This document shows positions 33,101 through 43,206 of a DNA stretch of 64,000 bases, piece by piece. The position numbers were made by a program, and so were the translations under genes. A model generated the notes under the pieces. It worked only from the letters and a program-made list of their open reading frames with translations, did no database searches and was not told where the DNA came from. Position 1 is the stretch's first letter; every line of letters begins with the position of its first letter. Source of the DNA: Tribonema minus (Eukaryota > Sar > Xanthophyceae > Tribonematales > Tribonemataceae). The stretch spans positions 248,001 through 312,000 of the forward strand of contig JAFCMP010000014.1 of assembly GCA_017506865.1 (NCBI GenBank), in the 5' to 3' direction.

Positions 33101-35986
33101 GCGACCGCGACCGCGATCGCCCGCCCGCGCGCACGGTCGTGGCTCCGCACGCGCCGCGCCGCGCCGCGCCGCGCCGCGCCGCGACGTGGCGTTGCTCAGC
33201 GCTGCAGGCAAGGGCGGCGCGAAAACGTGCACGGCCGCAGCGCCGCGCCGCCGCCGGCACGTTTGCGCGCGCGCACGCGCAGCGGCGATCAGCGCGGCAC
33301 CACACTCATGCACGCGCCCGCCGCCAAGCTGCATGCGCGGCGCGGCGCCGCGGCCGGCGCACAGACTTCAACTACCACGTCGGCCCTCACCTGAACTTCA
33401 TGGGCAGCCGCAGCTCCTCCGCGCTCAGCGCTGCGAACGCGGCCGCGCTGCTCTCCAGCAGCGCCGCCCGGCTCACTTCGAGCATGACGACACCCTCGTC
33501 CGTCCCCAGCGCTGCCGCCGCCGCCGCCGCAGCTGCCGAGTGCGCCAAGCGGCCGCCGCGCTCCTCTGAGGCCTGCACCTGCCGCCGCCGCGCCAGCTGC
33601 GGCTGGTGCCATGGGTGCAGCCATGGCTGCTGCGCCCCTGCCGTCGCCGTGCCGCCGTCGCCGTCGCCAGTGCCGCTGGCAGCAGATGGCCGCTCGACGG
33701 TCGCCGCCGTTCCGCCCCTGACATAAAAGTCATCTGCAGCAGCAGCTGCGGCAGCAGCGACGAGCGCTGCCGCCTGATGCGCGCTGCTGTCGTCGCCGCC
33801 GCCGCCGCCGCCGCTGCCGCCGCCGCCGCTGCTGCTGTCGCTGACGCCGCCAGACCTGCCTGCATCGCCACGCTGCAGCATGCGCAGCTGGCGCCGCAGC
33901 CACGCGCGCTTCGCCTCAAACGGCAGCACCGCTACCGTCGCGAGCGTATCTGACGTCACGCAGCCGCCGCCGCCGCTGCCAAAGCTGCCGCTGAAGTCCG
34001 CATCGCCGGCGGCGGTGGCGCCGGCGACACAGGAGCGGCTGCCGCCGCCGCCGCATGCGCTTGCGTTGAGCACTGTCACCAGGCGCTGCAGGTCCGCCAG
34101 CTCCTCCCGCAGCTCCGCGCCGCGCACCCATTCCAGCGTGCCGTCCGGCAGCATGCGGCGCAGCCACGCGCCGCTGTGCAGCCCCGCCACATGACCGTCG
34201 CCGCCGCCGCTGTCAATCGGCACTGCTGTCACCGCTGCCGACGGCGGCGGCGCAGAGTCCGTCCCTACGCCGCCACCTGCCGCTGCAGTTTGCGCTGCCG
34301 CTGCCGCCGCATCGCCTCCGCCCACGTACGCATACAATTCGCAGCGCTGCGGGTCGTGGTGGCTTGCGCCCGCAGCGGCGGACGCGTGCCAGGACGGCAC
34401 GGCTGTCACGGCGGCGGCGCCGTCCACGGACACCCATATGATCTCGCCCGTTCCGTCCAAGCTCCGCACTCGCCGCCGCCGGCCGCCGCCGCTGCCGACG
34501 CCGCCACCGCTGCCGCCGCCGCCGATGCTGCTGCTGCGCAACACCCATCGGTCGCCCCCCCCATCGCCTGCCGCCACCCCCAGTGCCGCGGACGCTACCA
34601 CCGCCGTCGCCGCCGCTGCCGGCGCAGTGCTGCCGCGTGCGCTGCTGCCAAACGCGAGCTCGCGCGGCGGCGTCACAGCCTCCGCAATGATGGCGGCAGC
34701 GGGGTCCCAGTGCGCGGCGACAGCGGGCAGCGGCGTGGCCGCCTCCGCGTCTGCCGGCGGCGGCAGCGGCGGCGGCGCCGTGTCGAGGCGGTCGCGGTAG
34801 CGCGCGCGCAGGTACGCCTGCTCGCAGCCCCGCAGCTCCGCGCGCCAGCGCAGCCACGAGCAGCTGCGCGCGTCGTACGCCAGCAGCGCCGCCAGCAGCA
34901 GGCGCAGGGCGCCGTTGAGGTACATCTGCGGCGCAGCGGACAGCACGCGGGAGGTGGGGGGGGGGGAGGGGGGGCGGGGTGGTAAGAGCGAATCGAGGGC
35001 GATACACAGTGAGGTGGGGGCGATGAGTGCTGCCGCAGTTCCGGCAGCGCGCATCACCACCCGCAGCGGGAGCTGCAGGCTGCCGCCGCTGAGAATACGA
35101 ATGGCGGCGACGGCCATCTGCCCCGCCGCCGCCGCCGGAGCGCGACGCAAGTGCGGCAAGCGCGCGCGGGGCAGCGGCGACGCCGCCCCCGTCGATCGAA
35201 AAGAAAAGCCCGCCGGCCTCGCGCTGTGTGAATCGGCGCGCACCTGCGCGCGGATCGCGGGGGAGTCCAGGTGCGCCGTGGCCGTGACGCCCGCGGCGGC
35301 GGCGAGGTTGACGGCGAACGCGAGCGCCAGCGCGCACTCCACGGCGTACAGGCGCCCCACGCGCACCGGGCGCCAGAGGCGCACCACCACCACGGAGAAG
35401 AAGAGGAGGACCGACGCGCAGAGGGTCATGGTCAGCCCCACCTGCGTGCGCGGGGGGTGGGGTGGGGGGGGGGGCTGAGTGGTTGCTGTGCGGCAAAACC
35501 TTGACGGGCAACGAGGGCGACTGACGGTGGGCGACTGTCCGCGCATTAGCGTGTGAAGGTGGAACAGAAGGCGGGAGCGCTGCCATGGCAAGGGGCGGCA
35601 CGGCCCGGCGTCGAAAGGGCGCACAATGCATGACGGTCCGCGTTAGTGTTCGAAGAGGTCAGAGGCACGGGCGCAACGCATGCGTGCAACAACAACGCAT
35701 TGCGCGCTCTACGCAGCACCGCGTATCAAATACTTCAAAGCAGGCGCGGTCGCTGCAGCACTTCTGAGAGCGCAGCGGTGGCGAGGGGTGTCACGCCCTC
35801 AGGCGGCTGGGTGGAGCGTGCCGAGGCTCAGCGCAATGCGGCGCGCCGAGGCTCAGCGCGGCGAGACGAGTCAGCGCTCGGTGGCTGCAGCAGCAGCAGC
35901 AGCAGCGGCGGTGGCAGCAGCAGCAGCAGCGGCAGCAGCAGCAGTAGCAGCAGCAGCGGCGGCGCCGGCAGCAGCAGCAGCCGCAG

Positions 35987-36017
<31 letters not shown>

Positions 36018-37908
36018 GCTCGCTCACCTGCTGCGCGAGCGAGCTGCCCGCGGAGCACGCGTCCTCTGCCGTGCACGCCACCCAGAGCACTACGTCGTAC
36101 GCCATGAGGAACGCGAAGGCGCCCAGCAGGGGGCGCGCGGGGCGCGCCGCCGCGCGCGCCGCCGCCACCGCCTCCGGCGCCTCGAGGTAGTCCTCGCGCA
36201 GTCCGAGGCCCGCCCAGAGCGAGCCGCTTATGAGCGACGTCGCGCACAGGCGCACCGCCGCGCAGAACGACAGCGACAGGATGATCCAGAATAGCGCGTT
36301 GCGCACGACCTGCGCCGCGCGCGCGCGCGGGGGGGGAGGGGGGGCAGACGCCGCTGATGAACATCAAGTGTCGGCGGGGGCGGGGGGGGGGGGGGGGGGC
36401 GTGTGGGAGCCGTGTTTCTGCAAAGCGTTGTTGTCTCGACGAGCCGTGGCCGCCGTGATGGATGCGCACATGTGACGAGGACGCCGCTTCGCTGCACGCG
36501 CACCACACGGCGCACCACGCAGCGCGCTCCGACCGCTCGCCGGCGCATGCGGCGCCTTGCCGACCTCCGCATCAGCGCTCGGCGGCTCACACGTGAGGAG
36601 CGGCCTCCTCGCGCTACGCTGCGAGCGGTGCACTCCTACACGTGCGGGCGGTCACAGCGCTCTCGCAGCGCGCGCGGCGCGGCGGGACGGGACCTGCGAA
36701 CGCTGCGCCGTCGCCCGGCAGCTCGTACGCGGCGCATGGGGCGTTGCCGCCAGGGTTTGGGCCGGTCGTATACTTCGACTACGCATGGTCAGCGCCCCAG
36801 CGTCGTCGCGATGCTCATCGGCGAGTACAGCGCACGCGGCGGCCCAAGCCTATGATGCGACAGCTGGGAGCGTTTGGCAGTTAAACGCTCATTGCCGTTG
36901 GCACGCTTGACGGTCACGGCAGGTACACTTGCCGGTGCACGGACCACTACACAGTCACTTATAGCAGCACGCCGCTGGCGCCAGTCTTCCGTTGCGCTGG
37001 TGACCTCGATATCTACCTCTGTCGGCATGGAGCACCTCTCTACCGGCGGCCTAGCCCGCTTCCTGACCCTACAATACTACTAGATACGAGCGATCAGTGC
37101 TCCAGCGTGCGCGCCGCCCACCGGCGAGTACAGCATGTGCGGCAGCCTGAACCCTGCGCTGCTACTACCGGCGGCCTAGCCCCCAGCCTGACCCTGCGAG
37201 AGTACTACATGGTGCACGATCAGCGCTCGAGCGCGCGCGCGCCGCTCACCAGCGAGTACAGCACGTGCGGCGGCAGCGCCTTGCCGACGGCGGCGCCGTC
37301 GCTCGACAGCTCGTACGGCGTGAAGAGGCGGAACGCCGTCGCGGCGAGCGTGAAGGCGAGGTTCGCGACGACGCAGCGCCGCACGACGCGCGCGCCGAGC
37401 AGCGACTCCGCCAGGAACGAGAAGAAGCAGAGGAGCACTGCCACGACGCCCACGAGCATGTCGAGGAAGAGGATCTGCTCGACGAGCGCGTCCGCGCCGC
37501 GCTGCGCCTCCTGGAAGAAGTGGACGCCGAGGATGGCCATGGTCGGCGGCGCCATGATGCAGAAGTGGATGATGTGGGGGCTGCCCGCGGGGGGGGGGGG
37601 GGGGGGGGGGAGGGAGGGGCACAGGGGGGGGGCAGATGGGCACAGGGGGGGCAAAGGGGGGAGGGGGAGAGCGCAAACGAGGAAAAATGAGCCGTCCTGA
37701 AGCAAAGCATCACAGACCGATTGCAGTAGAGTGCTCTCGTGTAGGTCGCGGCACGGCAAAAGCTCGTGCCAGAATTTCTGGTGAGAGCACTACCTGTTGC
37801 ACATCGGTCAGCGGGGGTCGGCACACAATGCAGGGCGCGGGACACCACGCACAGCCCTGGAGAGAGGAGACCGCAGAGCGCGCGATAGCAGAAGGAGGAC
37901 ACGCACGT

Positions 37909-37963
<55 letters not shown>

Positions 37964-40900
37964 CGTTGCCGCCACCGGTTGATGACGTGCAGGCGCGTGT
38001 GCGCAGTCGGCGCGCGGCACCGCCACCGCTCGCGACGAACGCACAGCCAGTCGGACGGAGGCGCGCCGTGTCATCTTCAAGTGGTGCTTGGAAGTAGCAG
38101 CCTCGAAGCGCGAGGCTCGCGGGCGCCGATTGCGACAGCAGACCTGCGCCGCATTCGGACGCGTGAGCGTATTATCGATGTTCGCTCCAGGCGCAAAAAC
38201 GCTGAGATGGATGTCAAGCCTGCTGTCCGAGAGTCCTAGTGTATTCTTGTGGTGACAGGAGTCGCGTATGTGCCTTTAAACAGCGCGCGGGCGCCGCGCA
38301 CGCAGCGTCGGCATTCGCGTCGGTAGTCAACATACTCTACACTGCAGGAGTAGGCTTGGGTTAGGTGTTAGGGTTTAGCGCAATGCCTGAGCACTGTGTT
38401 GCTGGGGTGCGATGCCTGCGAGGGCTAGGGGCTCAGGGTTTGGGACGCACCTGAGCACTGCGGTGCTGCGCTGCGACGCCCGCGAGGGCTAGGGCTAGGG
38501 TTTGAAACGGACCTGAGCACTGCAGTGTCGGGGTGCGACGCCTGCGAAGGCTAGGGCTAGGGTTTGGAACGGACCTGAGCACTGCAGTGTCGGGGTGCGA
38601 CGCCTGCGAAGGCTAGGGCTAGGGTTTGAAACGTACCTGAGCACTGTGGTGCTTGGGTGCGACGCCTGCGAGTACATCCACTCGGGCACGGGCGCCTCGC
38701 CGCTGGCCGTGCGGTAGATGCCCATGGTCGTCACCAGCACGAGGACGTCGTCCAGGACGTGGCGGTTGTACGTCAGGTAGATGAGCGTGAGCGCGAGGAA
38801 GTAGAAGTTGAGCGTCACCGTGGTGAAGAGCTGCCGCAGGGGGGGGGGGGGGTGGGGGGGGGGGGGGTGGGGGTCAGGTACGCTGAGCAGCAGCTGGAGG
38901 CGCGTGCGCCTGGCACGTGAATGCAGTTCGATGCGACGATGCATTGCGCTTCCCCCGCCCATGCCTTCACGCGTGTGGCAGGAACTGCTACGAAATGCTG
39001 CTGCGGCCAGCTACCGCACCCGCGAGAGCGCAGCCTCCGCAGACAGCTGCAGCCGCTGCCGCAGCCGCGCGAGCGCAGCTGCCGCAGGCGCTTGGACGCG
39101 CCGCGGTCGACGCGAGTCTGTCGGGCAGATCGAGAACTGTGTACCAGTCGGAGCGCGGCGACGCGGCGAGGACGTGGAGCTCGACACTGTAACCTCAATT
39201 TTGACTTGACGAGTGGTGACGCCGCTCACTGAGGTGCAACAGCAGCACCCCCCCCCCCCCCCGCCCCCCTCGCACGCAGCCTGCCCGAACGCGCGGAGCC
39301 CCTCACCGCGATCCACGCGAGGCTCTCCGGCACGTCGAAGTCCGCGTAGTAGTCGGAGCGCGGCAAAGCGGCGAGCACGTGCAGCTCGACGAGCTTTAGC
39401 GCGACGTCCGCGCCCACGAGCGCCGCGAAGAGCGCGCAGCGCCGCAGCAGGCGCGCTGGCGGCGGCGCGAGCTCCCCGAGGCCGCGCAGCGCGGCGCCGT
39501 GGAAGCGGTGACCCGCCGCACACACGGCCGCGAAGAGCAGCACCTCGGCGAGCATCGCGCCGCGGACGGCGCGGTCGCGCGCGCCGCCGAGCGCGTGCGC
39601 CGCGATGAGCGCGCCGCACTGCAGCAGGCACAGCGGCAGGCGCGCGCGCGCCCAGAGGGAGTAGACCTGCGCGCGACCGCGGGGGCGCGCGCGGGGGGGG
39701 GGGGGGGGGGGGGGTTGAGCTAGAGCGAGTAGACAAGCCTGCGTGAAGGGGGAGGGGGGAGCGCTTTCGCGTCGGTGGTGCGCAGGCTTTGAGCGCTGCT
39801 GGTGGCGACCGGCGGTGGGGGTACCGCAGAGTGAGGCGGCACGCAGGGCGCTGGTGCCGCCGGATCAGCCCCCAGTGCGGTGGGGGGATGGCACGGCAGG
39901 AGCCATGCGCCGACTGTGCGCTGGCGCGGCGAGCGCTGCGTTCGGCGCGCTGTGAATGATTCGCTGAAGAAATGGGTGCTTTCGGTAGCTCCTGACAACG
40001 CGTTGCCAGTGGGAGTACACCACACATGGTAACCCTAACGCTAATCCTGATCCTAGCCCTAGACTCAATTGCCGCAAGGTCATGTTGACCCCGGTCATGG
40101 CGACTGGCGTTCTGGGTGCCGCAGCTGATCACCAGCCAGACTCAGTGGCCCAGCTGGTCTGCAAGAAAAGCCAGCAAAGCCCTACTGCAGGCAGCATTGG
40201 CGCAACCCTAGCCTGCAGCCGAGACGCTCGAGCCAACACAGCGGACGCGCAGTGCACACTCGAACGCAGACGCTACACCGTGCATACAGTGGTGTGTTGC
40301 CGCAGCGCGCTTCGGCGCAGCCGGCGCCCAGATCGCGCACACACACACACATGCTGATGCTCCTCCTTTCCTGCGCGCGACGAGACTGCCGCCCGGCAGC
40401 GGCGGCGCGCGCGCGCGCACGCTGCCCCTCTCCTCGCACTCACACACACGCGCATGCTGATGCTCCTCCCTTACTGCACGCGACGAGACCTGCCGCCCCC
40501 GCAGCGGCAGCGCGCGCGCGCACTCTGCCTCTGTCGCCGCACCTGCGCCAGCACTTTCATGCCGCTCCACCGCGCGTCGAGGCCGTCCGCGGCGGCGCGC
40601 ACGAGGCGCACGACGCGGCGCGTCAGCGCGCGCATCTGCCACGCCGGCAGCGCGAGCGCGAGCGCGAGCAGCAGCGCCGCGGGCGCGTACGACGCGGCGG
40701 CGCGGCGCGGCGGCAGCGGCGGCGGCGCGAGGAAGAGCGTGAGTCCGCCGGCGACCATGAGCAGCCACTGCAGCGCGTCGATGGCGGCGTCCCACACGCT
40801 GACGCGCAGACCGAGGACGTGCGCGTCGAGGCCGTCGCTGAGCGCTGCCCCCGCGCCGAGGCCGCTCGCCGCGAGGCACTGCGGGCTGAGGAAGAGCCAG

Positions 40901-41400
40901 AGGAGGGGGTTGCGGCCGTGGAGCCAGCCGTGCAGCAGCGGGGGGATCGCCCAGAACAGCAGCACCTTCCACTCCACCGTGTCGATGTACTGGTAGAGGC
41001 CTGCCGCAGGCGCCGGGGGGGGGCATGCAGTGAGCCGATGACGAGAATCCGGAGTTTCGTGAGTGAAATGCACAAACTTCAATCACCGACACAGCCAGAA
41101 AAGTCAGGAACTGATGTGACGAAATCGAGGATCAGCAAGCGCCTTGAGGGAGCTGCCACCGATCATCAATGACACTGCACTTGCCCCAGCAGACACTTCA
41201 GTTTTCTCTTATGTTTCCTCACCTCCCAGCAGAGCCAGGTGCAGAAGACCGTGGCCTGTCAAAGTGTAAAAGAGGCCAAATGGCGGCTCCCCCCCCCACA
41301 CCTGCTCGCCGTAGAGGCTCCCGATGGTGTCAGGACTCGGAGCAAGCTCAGCATCTTCGGTTCTCGCCTTGCTTCGTCTCCTTTGCACCCACGCCAACAT
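28396..41400 (-). CDS. Polytopic membrane HECT-type E3 ubiquitin ligase
   Basis: Thirteen minus-strand exons join in phase: 41400-41223, 41000-40543, 39666-39307, 38830-38637, 37580-37250, 36309-36028, 35441-35244, 34925-33391, 33034-32791, 32113-31970, 31073-30936, 30112-29907 and 28711-28396 (1527 residues from the ATG at 41400). The first seven exons and the start of the eighth encode about 16-18 hydrophobic helices (for example KVLLFWAIPPLLHGW, FYFLALTLIYLTYN, MLVGVVAVLLCFFSFL). A long Gly/Ser/Ala-rich loop follows, then a full HECT domain: ESAIDAGGVGREWFQL, LFAYAPTDNMTHTINA, FAGRFLGKAML, LELVPGGRDLLVTDANKHEY, ELELLTCGLDVIDVDDW, and the catalytic-cysteine region YPMAHTCFNRLDLP, ending GFGKE. 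HECT ligases accept ubiquitin on this cysteine before transfer. A membrane-embedded ligase is therefore predicted; substrates and membrane are unknown. Confidence 0.85.
29280..29705 (-). repeat. Copies of the CGLDVIDVDDW exon end
   Basis: The donor end of the exon at 29907-30112 (plus-strand GGGGCGCAGCGCGCCGAGG then the CCCAGTCGTCGACGTC region) recurs at about 29633-29705 and 29452-29520, with a weaker version near 29290-29335. All lie downstream of the donor in the sense direction, within the last intron. Confidence 0.75.
30137..30265. repeat. Three poly-G units with TGAG/TGAGCGTGTGTTT spacers
   Basis: Three G tracts of about 10-27 bases, each next to a GAGAGGGG word and separated by TGAGTGTGTGTTTTGATTGA or a variant, lie just upstream (sense) of the 30112 acceptor. 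In the transcript they are poly-C. The array looks like tandem duplication of one poly-C unit. Confidence 0.75.
30597..30620. repeat. CCCTAA repeats in a HECT-gene intron
   Basis: Three to four consecutive CCCTAA units occur between the exons at 29907-30112 and 30936-31073. Confidence 0.85.
30806..30890 (-). repeat. Copy of the RDLLVTDANKHEYIE exon end
   Basis: Plus-strand GCAGATCGCGCCCGCCCGGC and flanks at about 30806-30890 repeat the exon edge at about 30936-31020 with a 130-bp offset, including the donor and following intron bases. Confidence 0.8.
31262..31460 (-). repeat. Two copies of the LSLDFSTMEVAG exon start
   Basis: The acceptor end of the exon at 30936-31073 (plus-strand CCACCTCCAT.GTCG.GAAG then TCCAGGCTCAG) recurs at about 31262-31340 and 31383-31465, each followed by GCGCC-rich sequence and a GGTCAGC.GTC word, also present next to the true exon. 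Confidence 0.75.
35880..36022. repeat. GCA/CAG-rich trinucleotide tract in a HECT intron
   Basis: Interrupted GCA and GGC triplets fill the start of the intron that follows the exon 36028-36309 in the sense direction. The tract abuts the donor region. Confidence 0.85.
36717..37150 (-). repeat. Copies of the LPPHVLYSL exon end
   Basis: The donor end of the exon at 37250-37580 (plus-strand GCGAGTACAGCACGTGCGGC) has a close copy at about 37107-37150 and another at about 36800-36845. A fragment resembling the CAGCTCGTACGGCG part of the exon lies near 36718. All lie in the intron downstream of that donor. Confidence 0.7.
37911..37961. repeat. (CAG)n microsatellite
   Basis: About 16 CAG units lie within the HECT-gene intron spanning 37581-38636. 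The tract is nearly uninterrupted, with one CAA near its end, so it is probably length-variable. Confidence 0.9.
38386..38670 (-). repeat. 62-bp tandem array of an exon end plus donor plus telomere-like spacer
   Basis: CCTGAGCACTG starts at about 38386, 38450, 38512, 38574 and 38636. The last is the real donor edge of the exon at 38637-38830. Each unit holds, in sense order, the last 25-30 bases of the exon, the donor and CCCTAGCCCTAGCC. Spacing is 62-64 bp. Central copies are nearly identical and the outermost is most diverged. Confidence 0.9.
39147..39185 (-). repeat. Internal copy of an exon segment (LHVLAALPRSDYY region)
   Basis: Plus-strand AGTCGGAGCGCGGC..GCGGCGAG.ACGTG.AGCTCGAC occurs in the exon 39307-39666 and again at about 39149-39185 in the downstream intron. 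The copy matches exon sequence well inside the donor, not the donor itself. Confidence 0.75.
40325..40545. repeat. Tandem duplication of about 110 bp next to exon 2 of the HECT gene
   Basis: GCATGCTGATGCTCCTCC and the ACGAGAC.TGCCGCCC..GCAGCGGC block occur at about 40350 and 40452. The second unit abuts the donor of the exon 40543-41000. Confidence 0.75.
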
Positions 41401-42333
41401 GGCCCCTCTCCTTCCGCACACCTCTCTCAGCAGCCGCCATGCAACGAAAGTGCGCACGCTGACAAGATCCAGCAGCCTCACACGTTTTTTTCTCACGAAA
41501 TAAACTTCAAATAGTGCCTCGCCTGTTGCACCTTGAAGTACGGATGGACTTGTATAACCCTAACCCTAACCCTAAGGGAGGCCGGGTTGCCCATGCAATC
41601 GAAAGCTTGCGTACATGACACTTGCTATGCAATATGACATTCAGGCCTTGCACATGTAAGTAGACAGAGGGAGGTGCCTTGCCTGTTGCACCTTGAAGTT
41701 CTACATGACGCGTTGTGTGGGTTCTGCTGCTATCGCCAACAATAACATTTCAGGCCTTCCACATGTAGGTAGACAGAGGGAGGCGGGTGTCCCATGCAAT
41801 CGTAAAGTTTGCTTCTACGCAGCAGCCTAGACTGCATTGTGGTACTAATTTGGTGTGGTAATCTGCATTCTTTGCCAGTGATTTCATCTCAATACCTCCA
41901 CGTGTTACCTTAAGCCGGCGCGCATTAAGTAGGTACTAGGTTAGTCGTGAACTGACAATCTCAACGACAAGGGGGCTCCTGCCTGCACCGTGCTGGGCGA
42001 CCAACAACCAAGAAAGATCGCCATGTGTGACCATCAATATGAGACCAGTCGTCTTGCCAAGGTGTGGTCCCATCGCAAAGCTGCTAATAGTCACGGGCAT
42101 ATACATGTACGGAACCTCATGGCAACTGCAGCTGTCCATGTGCCCGCAAAGAGCGACACAGAAGCCATCTACGAAACTGTTCAACAACGCAGCATAGAAC
42201 AACAGCATGGCAACGATGACGCCACGGTTCAATGGCTGCCAAGGCACGCAGCAGGCAGCAGCAGAGGGTACACTGGTCCATTTGCTGTGATCTCACCAGA
42301 TGTACATGGTATCTACATCGAGCGCGCAAGCTG
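41401..42333. other. Intergenic between HECT gene and PSMB2
   Basis: TAACCCTAACCCTAACCCTA lies at about 41556-41575. A GTGCCT(C/T)GCCTGTTGCACCTTGA block occurs at about 41515 and 41676, each followed within about 80-130 bp by AGGCCTT.CACATGTA and GTAGACAGAGGGAGG-like sequence, indicating a diverged direct duplication. No gene is recognised. Confidence 0.5.
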
Positions 42334-43101
42334 TCATCTGTCTACACCGGAGAGATGCCGCCGCTGCTGCTGCTGCTGCTGCTCCTCCGCTGCGCCGTCC
42401 TGCGCGCCCGCGCCCTCCCCGCCGAGCACGCACTCGCCGCAGCCAATGTCCCTGCAGCCGCGCGCATCCACCACCATCATCTGGAAGCCGCCGCCCCTCA
42501 CGAGGTACCGCGTCGACAGCTGCGCTACGCAGTCGCGCATGAGGCGCACCGCATCCCTCAGCTCCGTCTCGTCCCCCCTGTGTCCCTTGTCCAGGACGCT
42601 GATGACGAAGCTGGAGGCCGCGCCGTGCGCGCCGAAGGGGATCGGCTGCAGGGAGCCCATGCCGTCCAGCCAGTACAGCTGCGCCCCCCGCACCTTGTCC
42701 CAGCCCCCCAGCAGCATGTTGACGTCCATGGGCCTTCTGCGGAGGTCTTGGGCCAGCTGCCGTCGGGCCAGGGAGGCCGCTGCGCTGACGGTCAGGCCGC
42801 CTGAGGTCATCCGCTTGAGGCACAGCACGCGCTGAAGCCAGTCCACGAATACCTCGACATCGCCCTGCTTCGGCCCCGACGCAGCCGCTGCGAGGGTGTC
42901 GTCGAGCTGCACGACCTTCTTGTAGCCGCCCTCCATCACCGTCAGCCCTCTGAAGAAACAGGTGTCCCCACCCAGCAGCACGAAGTCTTTGCCTCTCATG
43001 CCCACAAGGGTGTTCAGGTTGCCGCAGCAGCTGTGAAAGTGCGTGACCACCAGCAGCACCAGCCAGCAGCTGCAGCAGCGGGTAGATGTTCGTATCCGCA
43101 T
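42334..43101 (-). CDS. PSMB2: 20S proteasome subunit beta type-2 (beta-4) with N-terminal signal-like extension
   Basis: A single exon of 255 residues starts at ATG 43101. Residues about 30-215 match the PSMB2 family: TLVGMRGKDFVLLGGDT, SAAASLARRQLAQDLR, VNMLLGGWDKVRGAQLYWLD, PFGAHGAASSFVISVLDK, and LMRDCVAQLSTRYLV. Like the family it has no catalytic N-terminal threonine and would be a structural subunit of the 20S core. The first 25 residues (MRIRTSTRCCSCWLVLLVVT) look like a secretory signal peptide, which cytosolic/nuclear proteasome subunits lack; an upstream unrecognised exon is the alternative. The C-terminal 45 residues are a Gly/Gln-rich extension. It is divergent with the thiamine pyrophosphokinase gene, 105 bp between start codons. 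Confidence 0.85.
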   Translation of the reverse strand: MRIRTSTRCCSCWLVLLVVTHFHSCCGNLNTLVGMRGKDFVLLGGDTCFFRGLTVMEGGYKKVVQLDDTLAAAASGPKQGDVEVFVDWLQRVLCLKRMTSGGLTVSAAASLARRQLAQDLRRRPMDVNMLLGGWDKVRGAQLYWLDGMGSLQPIPFGAHGAASSFVISVLDKGHRGDETELRDAVRLMRDCVAQLSTRYLVRGGGFQMMVVDARGCRDIGCGECVLGGEGAGAQDGAAEEQQQQQQRRHLSGVDR

Positions 43102-43206
43102 AATGGTTGTGCGGATGACAGTGGGCGCAGCTCCCAGCTCCTGGAGGTATTGAAGTTGAAGGTGAAGTTTCCGCGATGGATGCCTTAGAGTTGGTGAGCC
43201 TGACTG
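43102..43206. promoter_or_regulatory. Probable bidirectional promoter
   Basis: Only 105 bp separate the start codons of PSMB2 (minus) and thiamine pyrophosphokinase (plus), so both promoters and leaders must lie here or overlap the coding regions. A TTGAAGTTGAAGGTGAAG word lies at about 43152-43170. No TATA box is evident. Confidence 0.5.

Noticed and set aside
35791-36294. Poly-Ala plus-strand frames across the GCA repeats
   Set aside because: They are antisense to a HECT-gene membrane exon and driven by the trinucleotide tract.
38386-38670. Regular 62-bp repeats resembling a CRISPR array
   Set aside because: Units are continuous with no unique spacers, contain an exon edge and donor, and the genome is eukaryotic.
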